In this document: piece by piece, positions 34,525 to 45,122 of the stretch
Numbering within the stretch: the stretch's first letter is position 1
Layout: each line of letters opens with the position of its first letter
Assembly (NCBI GenBank): GCA_025504975.1
Contig: JANUWI010000005.1
Span: 1,736,001 to 1,800,000, forward strand
Direction of reading: 5' to 3'
Source of the DNA: Plenodomus lindquistii
Taxonomy: Eukaryota; Ascomycota; Dothideomycetes; Pleosporales; Leptosphaeriaceae
DNA: 64,000 bases
Program-made: the position numbers and the translations under genes
Notes under the pieces: generated by a model
What the model was told of the DNA's origin: nothing
The model's database searches: none
The model's input: the letters and a program-made list of their open reading frames with translations, nothing else

Positions 34525-35026
34525 TTATGAACCACACCAGTCAGCTTCACTAAATCTCTTGTGCATTCCACCCTTGGAGTTGACAGATGATCCGACGTAA
34601 ATGCGCGGTTTGTATCCTGGTTCCTCAAGGATCAGAATGTATACCCCTCCATTTGTCTCTCCACTCATCATCCCCCTTCTTGACTTCTTCCATGCGGCCA
34701 AGCGTCTCAATTGTAGGAGGTGCAACAGAGCGAAGGATAGTATAAAGAAGCGGGTTGAATGATGCAGCAAGTGTGTCTAGAATGTACAAGACATTGTAAC
34801 TGTCGCAGAAGAGCTTGAGGTGAAATGCAGGGGGGGGGGCCTTGTCTACGAACATAGACTGGAAGAGCAATAGCGCAAAGAATGGTAGGGTATTGTTGAA
34901 GATGGCTATGGTGGTTGATAATGCACTAGGAATGGCTTCGCGATCAGAGATGTGCAATGCGATATGCTGGGAACAGCCCGCCCCGGTCCTACGCCACGCG
35001 CGAATCCCTGCATCGAATTTCCGCAT
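34525..35026 (-). pseudogene. relic of a GIY-YIG-type fungal gene
   Basis: Reading on the minus strand, one frame from 35026 gives about 133 conserved-looking codons (MRKFDAGIRAWRRTGAGCSQ, REAIPSALSTTIAIFNN, CDSYNVLYILDTLAASFNPL, LRSVAPPTIETLGR). It meets a stop after WRGIHSDP. A second frame overlapping its end reads GGVYILILEEPGYKPRIYVG and then KGGMHKRF before a stop at 34525. The spacing of GVY and YVG is that of a GIY-YIG nuclease core. The two parts look like one gene split by a frameshift, truncated after the first third of the nuclease domain. No start or splice arrangement restores it in what I see. A long G tract (minus-strand C) at about 34830 lies in the first part. Confidence 0.5.
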
Positions 35027-35172
35027 CAAATCTGGCTAAGTCCCATAACATACTCGCCCAATTCCTTCCCCTCAACGCGCTCGAAACGGCTTCTGCTCGT
35101 CGTCGCAACATTCCTACACTTATACAATCCTCATTCCTAAGCGATTCCTGCGCCAATTGACTGCGCGCCACT

Positions 35173-36372
35173 ATGTCATCGCCAACATCCGAACCCCCGA
35201 AGAAGCGCGGACGCCCCAAGAAAGTCGTTGCCGAGGATGCGGGGCCCGCTGAGCCTGTGGTGAAGGCTGCGAAGGAGGCAAAAGAGAAGGTGGACAAGGT
35301 TGTCAAGGAGAGCGTGAAGGTGGTCAAGGAGAAGGTTGTAAAGGAGAAGACGGCGACCAAGACAAAGACCAAAGCAGCGCCTGTTGTTGATGCTGCTGCT
35401 AAGGAAGATGCGCCGAAACTTAACACTGCAACACCCATTGCGCCAAAGGCTGCGCCGAGTCTGAAGGAGACGACTGCAGCGCCAGCTGCAAGCAAGATTC
35501 TAGAGGAGGTCAAGGCGAAGGCTGGGCTGAAGACTGGGGCTGCGAGGGCGAAGGTGGAGGAGAAGGTTGTCGCATCGCAACCGAAGACGACTGCGCCAAA
35601 GGCGACGCCCGCGCAACCAACACCAATTACACCCACGAGCACGGAGATACCGCCTACACAAGCAAAGGCCTCGGCTCCGAAAGCTACTCTGGCGAAGACA
35701 CCCTCAGTGCAATCAACACCCGTCGCAGCAGAGGCTGCACCACCATCGCCTGTACAAGCGACACCAGCAACTCCTACAACTCCCACAGCCTCTTCGCCCT
35801 TGAGAGCACCCCAAGCCGCCCCAACACCAAAGCCCACCATACCAAAAACCACAATACCCAAGACCGCTCCTTCAAGCGCGAAAACGAAACCCACAGCACA
35901 ACCCTCAAAACCCTCAATACAGCAACAAATCCCCCCAAACACCTTCTCCCCCCAAAAACCCTCACCACCCCTGCACTCCGCCCCTCCCCCCCACCCCCTC
36001 GGAACCACCATCCCCCTCCCCTCCTCCCCCCGCCCAGCCCCAAACCCAACAACGCACGCACCCCCCTCTTCCACCTCCCCAGCGCTCGCCCGTCCCACGC
36101 GTCCCACCCCTTTACCACCGCACCACACGCGTTCGCCAACCCGGCTCATAGAACCCACAATCGACAACAAATTACCCCCCAAATACAAGCCGGTTGCCCG
36201 CCGTCTCACTGCTATTATCGTGGGGATACCCTTTGTTATTGTGTTGGGGTGGGAGAGTTATCAGAGGGTTTTTGAGGGCAAGGTCAGGAGGAAGTTTGGG
36301 GAGGATGAGGGGATGGATGCGAGGGGGTTTTGGAATTTAAGTGGGGGGCGGCCCGGGGGGGAGGTAAGGTAA
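35173..36372 (+). CDS. AT-hook protein with C-terminal membrane segment
   Basis: Single exon, 399 residues, ATG at 35173. The N-terminus has a canonical AT-hook (PPKKRGRPKKVV). Lys/Glu/Val-rich heptads follow (KAAKEAKEKVDKVVKESVKV), then about 200 residues of low-complexity Pro/Thr/Ala/Ser. Near the C-terminus, PPKYKPVARRL leads into one hydrophobic helix (TAIIVGIPFVIVLGWESYQ) and a basic tail. The C-terminal block looks conserved, whereas the middle is not. The membrane could be nuclear inner membrane or mitochondrial; the sequence does not decide. The GAG/GTAAGG at the very end resembles a splice donor, so a further exon is possible. Base composition flips from C-rich to G-rich near 36200. 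Confidence 0.7.
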   Translation: MSSPTSEPPKKRGRPKKVVAEDAGPAEPVVKAAKEAKEKVDKVVKESVKVVKEKVVKEKTATKTKTKAAPVVDAAAKEDAPKLNTATPIAPKAAPSLKETTAAPAASKILEEVKAKAGLKTGAARAKVEEKVVASQPKTTAPKATPAQPTPITPTSTEIPPTQAKASAPKATLAKTPSVQSTPVAAEAAPPSPVQATPATPTTPTASSPLRAPQAAPTPKPTIPKTTIPKTAPSSAKTKPTAQPSKPSIQQQIPPNTFSPQKPSPPLHSAPPPHPLGTTIPLPSSPRPAPNPTTHAPPSSTSPALARPTRPTPLPPHHTRSPTRLIEPTIDNKLPPKYKPVARRLTAIIVGIPFVIVLGWESYQRVFEGKVRRKFGEDEGMDARGFWNLSGGRPGGEVR

Positions 36373-36408
36373 AGTAGGGGGGTGGGGGGTTACAGGGAGA
36401 GGGGGGGC
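36340..36408 (+). repeat. cluster of G runs at the 3' end of the AT-hook gene
   Basis: At least six runs of four or more G within about 70 bases across the stop codon, which can form G-quadruplexes in DNA or in the mRNA 3' end. Confidence 0.8.
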
Positions 36409-36827
36409 CATGGTGTATGATGATGGTAACGATGATGATGGTAATGTTGTTGATGATAACACTGTATTGGTTGCGACGGAATGGGAAAGAAAAGGGAGAA
36501 AGGGATATGGGAAAAGGGGCATGTATACATTAAACGGACCACTCCACCACTTCACTGTGTTTTTTTCCAATTGCCAAAGTAATGAGTCACCAGAATACAA
36601 AGTCATGATTATGAATGTATCCATCTATCTGTCTGCGTCATCCTCCTTTCTACTTCTACTTCACTCCATGTTCCCACATGCCCATTCTACTTTCTCATCT
36701 GATGCTGATATATATGCCTACGTGACAAAGGGGATCTTAATCTTCCTCCCTGAAGAATAACCGAAAAGTATCCTCCATTGTACTCCCCCGCATTCCATCA
36801 CTCTACGGTCTATTCACCTCCCCAGCC
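36409..36827. other. intergenic between convergent AT-hook and lipase genes
   Basis: Contains GATGATGGTAA-type imperfect repeats near 36418-36460. No gene seen. Confidence 0.55.
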
Positions 36828-39378
36828 CTAATGCAAGAAATTCATCCCCAAGCCCGAGGCCTCACCATCCTCCTGGCTATTTCGAGAAGGACTTCGCGGA
36901 CTCTTGGGACTTCTAGGACTCTTCATATTGGGCATGCGAATCTGTGGGACTGGCGGGCGCGCGTCTTGGTCCGAGGAAGAGGATGGCGCACTCCCTTCAT
37001 TTGGATCAGGCGCAACGGGGCCTGGAGGGTGGAATTTACTCTTGTACCTCCTCTCTGGGGAGCTGGGCATCGCGGCCATTTCTGGTATGGGTATGGCAGG
37101 GGTCTCGGAAGATGCTGGTGTCATGGCAAGGGTGGATAGGATGAAGGCGCGACGTTCACGCGTCGTTGCTATAGGTATGGGTGGACTAGGAGCGGATGGT
37201 GAAATCGTAGGTAGTAACTGTGAAGAGGACGCTGATGAGGATGAGGGGTTGTCATTAGGCTCAGGAATGTCATTGTCCGAGTCATCATCAGGACCGGAGG
37301 ATGAAGAGGCGAAGTAGTCCTGGTCGGAAGCTTCTGCAGTCTCTTCGGGCAACATCATAGAGTTGGATGGTCGGCGAAGCTGGTCAGGGCTCTGACCATC
37401 TTCCGAGCCGAAAGAGAACTTGACACTGCGTCGCCGAGATTGAGCAGGGCTCGAAGGAGCGGTTCTGCTTGTAGCTGTACTTGACGGAGCAGTGATGGCG
37501 TCGGACGAAGACATCTTGTACAACGACCGTGATAGATCTTGCCTGAAGAGTTCACCTGCGGATTGTGGTCTCGAGATAGGTTGTGACTTTTTGGGCATGG
37601 CCATTGCCGTGGCTTCCAAGTACGCTCTCTGTATCGCTTGTTCAATTGCGTAGTGATTTTGAATGCGTGCGAGCTTCGGCCACGTTGCCCGCTGTCCTCT
37701 AATCATACAGCCGAGCATGTATTTCTGTGTCGGGTTGCTAAGTATTCTGGGAAAGTCGGCGTAAACAACCGGAGGGAAGATGTTAATGTCGCCAGAGTAT
37801 TGTTGTGTGAGGATAGAGCTAATCTTGGTAGTCCAATGGGGTAAGATACCTAGTTCGCTTGTTTGCTGGAGACGATACACCAGCTCTTCTTTTGCGAATA
37901 TGGCTACTTCTGCTGCAACAGCTGAGACAAGCGCCGGGTGGCCGTTAATCTCATCCGCCACCATTTGTTCTTCCTTATTCAAAAAGGGAACCACATGGGG
38001 ATTTACTTGAGAAACGATGAAATGATTGACACTGAACATCTCGGCCAAGCGCTCCATGGGTATATCGTTATCAACAGAGCCATCTATCCAGGTCGTCTCA
38101 GGGACGGGATCCCATGGTCCATATTCTCCAGTCAGTGGATGCTTTGCTTCAAGACGTGACTCGGTGTATACAAGCGGAACCGAGCATGAGGTGCATCTGA
38201 ATATGTCAGCGTTTGAGTTCCCCAACATTCTAGATTGCAAACGTACACAGCCGACCAAATCATGACATCAGGCGCCGTGATAAAGTTCAACACGCTAGGT
38301 AGCCCATGTTCCGAGGAAGAAGAGACGGGGATGTTCAGAATTCGCTGGGTGCGATTGTATGCTTCTCGAAAAGTGATATCCCCTAAGAGCTCTTTCATCA
38401 CTTTTACCAGATGGTTGATGTCGAACATGCCACGATACTTTACCAGACGCGCCAGTAGGCCAGAGAGACTTTCCGCCTCGCCAAAGACGTCCAGGTTTCC
38501 GTAGCAAAACTCTTCTAGAACTTGAGGTATTTCAGCATCCGTTTTGATGCACAATGCAGCGCTAACGATACTTCCGGCCGAAGCACCAGAGACTATGCGT
38601 GGGAGAAGGCGGGCTTCCCACAGTGCTCTGATGACGCCAATGTGGTTCATGCCGAGGGTGCCACCTCCTGATAACAAGAGTGCGGTGCGTCCAAAGGCTT
38701 GGCGAGTTTCAAACAATTGCTGTTTAAGCTCGGGAGGAGCAATGGGGCATGCTTCTCCCTGCTTCTTAGCAATATCTATCAATGCGGCTATGGCCTGAAG
38801 GACTGATTCAATGTATCTTTCAGTCAGTTTCTTGGTGCCAAAGTGCGAATGCATGTACAGCCGCAATTGGCCCATGTGGCCCAGTCCACGGGTGAGCGAA
38901 GTTCGGACCAGGAACAGCAGGCGTTCAACGTCACAGCTCAGGCGAGCGTCTTCCAGCTCCTGAATCTTGGCCTCAATGAGCGCATAGTCATATTCGTGTG
39001 ACGCATGTGTCGCTTTCCAGGCCTCGTTTCCTTCCAGGACGTCGAGCTCTATCGCGGCAGCCTTCCATTCGGCATAGGTCTCGGCCTGCAGGGGCTGTTA
39101 GCATGTGAAAACGGAGGCCGCCAATCTGGACCACCCACGTCTTTCAGGTTCAGGTACAGCGCCTGTCTGTGGGCTGCTTCTTGTGGTCCTGACTTATCTG
39201 CAGAGTCTTTGTGGCTGCCGACTGCGCTGGCAAGCGTTCCTAGAGGATGTCGAACAAGACCGAGGAGAGGTCGGAAGCCAGCAAGGCTCTTGCTCTTCCT
39301 GAGCACCCTCCGGTCTTGGTGAGCAGCCTTGCCTCCATTGTGAAAGAGAGAACTGGCTGGACCGAGAGTCAAGGACAT
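36828..39378 (-). CDS. patatin-like triacylglycerol lipase (DUF3336 type)
   Basis: Exons 39378-39139, 39085-38247 and 38196-36828; at least 815 residues. The DUF3336 region (AETYAEWKAAAIELD, then CDVERLLFLVRTSLTRGLGH) precedes the patatin fold. That fold has the oxyanion loop SGGGTLGMNHIG (about 219), the nucleophile elbow GASAGS (about 246) and the DGS of the catalytic dyad in IDGSVDNDIP (about 398). This is the architecture of yeast Tgl3/4/5, lipid-droplet lipases and acyltransferases. The last 220 residues are a Ser/Pro-rich tail. Start uncertain: ATG 39378 is the only in-frame ATG found, but the frame stays open and hydrophobic back to 39615. An N-terminal membrane part and an upstream first exon are therefore likely. 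Confidence 0.88.
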
Positions 39379-40508
39379 GGAGAGTGGGTGCACGCCATGC
39401 GCAAGTGCCGTGAAGCCCGAAGTGGCCGGTGGAGCGAGGACAACGAGCGACGTGGGTGTCGTCGGTGCCGAAAGAGCGTTTGCGTAGGTGAGGAGAGGAA
39501 GTTGTAAAGGTCGCGTGCTTGACGGTAGCAAGCCGGACCGTAGCGTATCAATGTATGCAACGGCGCCGCTCCAAAGGACGCGGTGTAGACGTAGCGAGGA
39601 TGCGTTAACAGCAGGTCATGCGCAGAGGATCGCGCACCACGCGGAAGCTGCGGCGCGGATGAGTTCCGGTTGCTTCGTGTGGGCGCAGACCGTCATTCAG
39701 CAGACGAGGAGGCATGGCCGCGGACATGACGGCCTCAAGTATGGCTGGTACTCTACTCGAGAGTCAGGCTCTGTGGTCGGGCATGGCACCTGCGTGGGAC
39801 ATCGTCATAGGCCAGGGCTTCCGTACTGCTGAACCTCCGATGAAGACCCGACTCGACAACTGCCTGCAACTTGTACCGGACCTGCAGCAAAAGGCTGGTC
39901 GTCTCCTGCAGTCGGCCATGGATCGTCTCGCTGCACATGCTTTACAGTACACATTTTGCCCGGGCCCATGCCGGTGCGTGTTCGCTGGCCGCAGGGCGTT
40001 GCCGACTTCACGACGACGATGCCGTCTTCGAAATGAATGCTGCTTCACTTTCACACGCCAGATGGAAATCCCGCCGCCTTCGACTCGGAGGGTGCACCAT
40101 CACAATATGTAAACAGAATAGTCAGCTGCGCGAAAATCCTCTTCCCCACGCTGCGGCTGCCGAGACTCCAGAATCTGGAGAAGGTGCATGCTTAGGCGTG
40201 GGCCAATCTGCACCTAAACCCACCGGCGTCTGCGGCACTTTCCTCTTCTGAGCCCACTTGAAATCCTCTGGGGTGCACGAGGCTACGTGCATACGGGAAT
40301 GACTGAAATCATGAAGAGGCCTAGGTCATTTGCACGTAATCCTGAGACATGTGTGGGTGTAAATCATGGTTGCTATTTCCAAGGGTTCCCGTTTTCACAT
40401 GTCAGCCTTCCAGGGTCAAATTGCCTTGTCAGTCATCTTGTCGCATTGCAAGCGCATTTCATAATCCAACATGACCCCCCGTTCTCATTAGTTCCTTGAA
40501 ACATTTCC
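39379..40508. other. lipase upstream region; first 240 bases may be coding
   Basis: 39379-39615 remains open in the lipase frame and reads as a hydrophobic segment (TLRSGLLPSS, LPLLTYANALSAPTT, FTALAHGVHPLS). I could not find the first exon. The rest, to the Afi1 stop at 40509, shows no gene. Confidence 0.45.
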
Positions 40509-43023
40509 TCACCTGGCCGCCTCCTCCTCCCTCTTCACCCGAAAGTACGCCAGCTTCGCAAAGCGGCCCAACCCCGCCCAGAAGAGCCGGCCAGCAGGAT
40601 GATCCATAATCCTTTCCAGCAACTTGACCACCGCCATCCGCACATCTTGTCTTGGATGGAAAAGACCCAAGCTCAAGTAAAAAAGTCCTGAATTACTCTC
40701 TGGTATCACGCACAACAGCTGAAGTACTGTGTCGTACTGGAGTTGTGAACTTGGCTTGCGCTCAGGATCGTTCGCTAGTGTGAGGGACTGTGCCATGGAG
40801 GCCAGGTCTGTTGATGACGCATTTGTACTTTCGCTGGGTGAACCAGCATCTTCGACGCATTGCGCCAGTGCAAGGTAAATAGCGGCTGACTGGTCGTGCG
40901 ATAGCTTTAGACACCGAAGCTTGTCGTGTTGATGGTGTAGATCGAGGCCGCGTACTGGCCTCTTATTCCACGTCCTCGCTAGGTCTTGCACACAACTGTA
41001 GTAGCTACGAGTGTTCCGCCAGCCCTCTATACGATGCACGTTGGCTGCCAGTTCACGTAGACGTGCGCCTTCGTCCGGCCATACGTAACCGTGACCTGAG
41101 ACGCCGTATGCACCGACATCCATCTCGTGGGACCCAACATAAAGTGCTGATGCGCCATAGACGGTCTCCTCGAAAGCTGCGGCGATGCGCGTAAACTTTA
41201 ATACCCACGACCGCCACTTTGCTCGAATAGCGTTCTCGCCGTGACGATCGCGGATGCTTTGGAGGAGTGTGTTCATGAAGTCATTATCGCCCGTCAAATC
41301 AACGCCTCCTTTGCTGTCAGAGCTTGAGTGTGCCCCCGTGCCGTTGAGGGGCAGACCTTGCTGTTGGAAGAAGAGTGAGCCTTCTGTCGGTGATGCTGGT
41401 TCGATGCGATTACTGATCTTCATGCGACCAGTCGGGAGATCGCAAAGGAGGTCCCACCACTCAGGCTTATACGAGAATGCTGGATTTGTGACGCCGGCAA
41501 TGAAGCCAGGTACTTTCAGCAGATCGTCGACCTTGGTGAGATCAGTATATGGGAAGGCATGGCGAACAAAGCCGCGCAGGATGCCACCAGAAGCAAGGGC
41601 ACATGCTGCTAGCACGGCCTCAGCGACTTCGCCAGAAGGCCGGTTGTGTCCAATGAAGATGATACGCTTCTGGGTAAGAAGGGCGTTGACCAGAACAATG
41701 ATGGGATGCGTGTATGCGCCACTTGTCGTGAGGTGCGGATGAAGAGCAAAAGGTTGAGGCTGTGTAGTATGTGGAGTGGAGAAGGTTCGTATGAGTTCGA
41801 TCAGTGAGAAATCGCCCACGGTCTCTGGACTTAGCGCGGATGGGACCTTGACTGGGACTGGTATACCATTGTAGTTGATCTTGGACTCGAATTCATGTGT
41901 ATCTCGAGGCATGGAATAAGTCTTGCGCCTTGACTGCGGATCAGACGATGTGTCAGCCGAGTCTCTGGAGGCATCCAACTTCTTTCTCTGCCTGATCATG
42001 AGCTCGAATTTCTCAATGAACATGTCTTTGGCGTCGCTGGCGCCTAGGACGAAGTTCTCTAGGTGTGAGAGTTTCGGAAGTAACGAGAGGTCCATGGCAT
42101 TGAGTGCATCGTACAAGGAAGCAAGTGTCTCTATGACTGGTGCCCTAAAGTACTCCTCAAGAGCCAATAACAAAAGTGGCTTGTATATGTGTAGGAAAGA
42201 GTGTCGAGTGCATATGGCCATGGCCTTTACTATTGCGCCTCTGTCGTCTGTTAGTCAAAGGGCGATCGCGCTATGTATCGCAACAAACATACCGCTTGAC
42301 TGTGTTATCCTGCTTGGTGTTGACCAGATTCAAGACGTAGACGAGCGGCGGGCCGTCAGGGTCCTGCTCCTCGTCGCTTTCTGATTCAATGTCCAAGTCG
42401 TCGTCGCCAAATTCGTCGTCGTCGCCGTTCTCTTCGACGCCAGCCGAGGCATCATCGTCCTCCAGCCCTTCTTTCCGCCGCTTGCGTCTGCGCCGGCGTT
42501 CTCTCCGCGCCTCCTTCTCTTCCTCTTCGGCAGTGGTGTCCTTGTGCAGGAAGAAGATGGTCCAGTCCTGGCTGCGAACGTGGGCTTGATCTGGCAGCAT
42601 GAGCTCGGCCAACATGGTCTCGTCTCCACTGATGGCCGTGGGGTACTGATGCTCCATGACGGACCCGCGATCAATGTCGAACGAGGCGACCAGAATGTAC
42701 TCGACATGGTTCTCGACTGAGTCGGCGGGATACTGCGAGCGTAGCCTCATGTGTGATGGTTGGTGCGCGACGACACTGGGCGCCTGGTTGGAAGATTCAT
42801 GCGAGGACTGGATCGAGTCTTCATCGTCTCCTTCCCGAAGCATGGGGGGCTGTGGAGAGCGCGCATGCTTTTTCTCGTTGCGCAGCGATACCGTCGAGGG
42901 CGAGCGCGAGGGAGGGAACGAGGAGAAGGAGGGTTGGCGCTGCAGGCCCGTCGTCTGGTTCTGGGCGGCGGATGGGGGGCCATGCGGCCGCTGGGCAATG
43001 ACTTCGGCCATGAGTGTGTCCAT
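40509..43023 (-). CDS. AFI1: Afi1-type Arf3-docking / polarity protein (DENN-like)
   Basis: Exons 43023-42293 and 42240-40509 (52-nt intron, phase 2), 820 residues; ATG at 43023. After a Ser/Pro-rich 95 residues comes VEYILVASFDIDRGSVMEHQ, the hallmark of the Afi1 docking domain. It continues with SQDWTIFFLHKD and, after an insertion, PPLVYVLNLVNTKQDNTVKR. The C-terminal part (GAIVKAMAICTRHSFLHIYK, NALLTQKRIIFIGHNRPSGE, GFIAGVTNPAFSYKPEWWDL) fits the stabilisation-of-polarity-axis domain. Yeast Afi1 binds the small GTPase Arf3 and helps polarise growth. The insertion of about 60 residues in the docking domain runs from Glu/Arg-rich to strongly acidic. Confidence 0.9.
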
Positions 43024-43497
43024 GTTCACGACGGTCCCCCGGATGCTCGCATGATGGATCTGCGGGAGCCAGCGCTAGAAGCCCCGCCAGGGGAACAGAT
43101 TCCGAAACTGAAACCGCGCAGCAGCAGCAGCGGCGACTCGCTCTCACTTCAGCCGTAAATGTGGAAGAGCGCTCATTGGAAGGCGGAGGATGCTAGAGAC
43201 AGTGGTGAGGCCGCCAATGCACCGATGTCTGCAAGCGCCGGGGAGAAGATTGCCCTGACAGCGCGGACGCGTGAATGCAAAGTGATGTGTGGACCCTGAC
43301 TTGTTATCGTATCAATAGCGACAGGGGTTGTTTGCTTGGTTTGCACCACGTCGTTGCCCGGGCGAGGGCACCGCCGGCATCAACACGCGCCAAACACGCG
43401 ACAGCACGAGCTCGAGCACGGCGACAGACAGCGACAGCGACAGCGACAGCGACAGCGTACATCACTACCGCCATTTCGATATCGAGGCAGATTTACA
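43024..43497. promoter_or_regulatory. divergent promoter, AFI1 / EF-hand gene
   Basis: 474 bases between the two start codons. Contains a GCGACA hexanucleotide run (about 43421-43456) 40 bases before the EF-hand start codon. No gene seen. Confidence 0.6.
43421..43456 (+). repeat. GCGACA hexanucleotide tandem repeat
   Basis: Five to six imperfect-to-perfect units in the leader of the EF-hand gene. Confidence 0.9.
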
Positions 43498-44695
43498 ATG
43501 GTATGCATGGACTCCTAAAGTAGTGCGAATGTAATACAATGCATGCATGCATGCTCACCCAATCTAGTCGACAACCCCAACCCCATACAAGCCCTCCCCG
43601 CTATCCTTCAACAGCCCGCGCCAGTCGCCATTTCGCAGGCCAGGCTCCATCAGAGAAGCCTCGCCCTCGACTGTCAAGCCCACCACGCCAACCAGCTCGC
43701 CTCTCAAGCCAAAGGACACACCGACTACGCCCTCACAGCTGAACCTCCGCCAGTCCACCGGCGGTACTGCATCACAGAACCCACCATCATGGCTGAACAC
43801 ACGAGGCACAGCGACACGTCCAGATGCGCCTTTTTCACCCACTCGAAACGTCCCGTCCCCTACACGCGATGTCTCTTCTTCGACACAGCCAGCAGTGCGG
43901 CCCTTGAGCACAGCGTCGATTGCGGCCAAGTTTGACTTGGGCAATGGAGACGCGCCACCGCCGCTAGCATTTAGAAAGTCGAATTCTTCAGAGAGAGTTA
44001 CTCCAGTGGAGAAGCCTGCCGCAGTCGAGAAGCCAGTCGAGAGTTCCCCCGAAAAGCCAGTAGAGAGGCCGTACGAGAAGCCAGCCGAGACGACATACGA
44101 GGACCCAGTCGCCAGCCTTGCACCGCGCCCAGCCGCACGCCCCGCCCCACTCACACGTGGAAATTCAAGCGATGCACTGTCGAGAATACCCCCTCCAATG
44201 CTCCACAGCATGCGCGAGTCATTCAGTGTGATGGACCGGGACAACGACGGACATGTAAACTCTGCCGACGTCGCAGACATGCTTTCCCAGCTTGGGCTTT
44301 CCGCAACACCATCACAACTGTCCACATATTTCAATGGCGCACAGTCCATCAATCTGGCGACATATTTGAACACACTGTCAGATCTACTAGGAGGACTCTC
44401 GCACGCGAACGAGCTGAGCGCAGCATTCGAGGCATTCGACGATGCAGATGATGGCCAGATCGATCTTGCTGAATTGAAGGATGCGCTGCTACACACCGCG
44501 CCAGAAGCTGGCGAACACAAATTGACAGAGCGAGAAATCGACATGGTCATTGAGGGTTTCAGCAGCAGAAGAGCATTTGGCAAAGGTGGGAAGAGCTTAG
44601 GTAGAGGCGAAGTCTTCAGGTATCAGGACTTTTTGTCAAGTCTGACAGGCGGGGGTAATGAGGGAGAAAATGGGGGTGCTGTGCCGCCAACTTGA
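43498..44695 (+). CDS. EF-hand protein (myosin light chain / calmodulin-like)
   Basis: Two exons, 43498-43500 (only the ATG) and 43568-44695; 376 residues. The downstream frame is open from an AATCTAG acceptor at 43567. Joining the ATG to it gives MSTTPTPYKPSPLSFNSPRQ and then SPFRRPGS, a start I recall from homologous Pezizomycotina EF-hand proteins. The first 200 residues are Pro/Ser/Thr-rich. Two calcium loops follow. DRDNDGHVNSAD (about 224-235) is canonical except for Asp at position 12. DDADDGQIDLAE (about 292-303) has Ala at position 3. ALLHTAPEAGEHKLTEREID and RGEVFRYQDFLSSLTG close the domain. The arrangement is that of a regulatory light chain; a role at the cytokinetic ring or septum is inference. 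Confidence 0.85.
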
Positions 44696-45122
44696 TGCCA
44701 TAATGATGGATGTGGACTACTGGAGCCCTGAGCATCGGAGTTCAGGTGTAACTCGGGAGACACGTTGTCTCTTATCCCTTCGGTATATAATTCTTTAACG
44801 GATACATGATCACTTTCTTCTGTAGTCTGGTTTCAAGTTGCTGGCGAACTGAGTAAGGTTCACTGAAATCGAGTGGTGACCAAGACGAACTGCATAATGG
44901 TGGCAGGTTTAAACTAAACTTAGACATGGTGTCTAGACATGAACATGCGATCTTATCTCACCCTGAAGACAGTGGTTTTCGAGCATCGCGTCCACTGTGA
45001 GATGGCGCGTCACAGTGCATCGCGGGCCGACCAAGCGCCGGCACTTGGCAAAGGACACGCTTACGTCTGCTTGCGACCAGCATCAACAATTCCGCGTCAC
45101 AGTCATTTTAAACTCAGCAATC
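44696..45122. other. intergenic upstream of SWP1
   Basis: 427 bases: the EF-hand 3' end and the SWP1 promoter. No gene seen. Confidence 0.6.

Noticed and set aside
34989..36209. 406-codon open frame antisense to the AT-hook gene (Gly/Val/Ala-rich)
   Set aside because: It is the mirror of a low-complexity Pro/Thr/Ala region. Stop codons are rare there for compositional reasons; no ATG context, domain or splice support.
43564..44583. 339-codon frame antisense to the EF-hand gene
   Set aside because: The sense strand encodes clear calcium loops. The antisense frame is compositional shadow.
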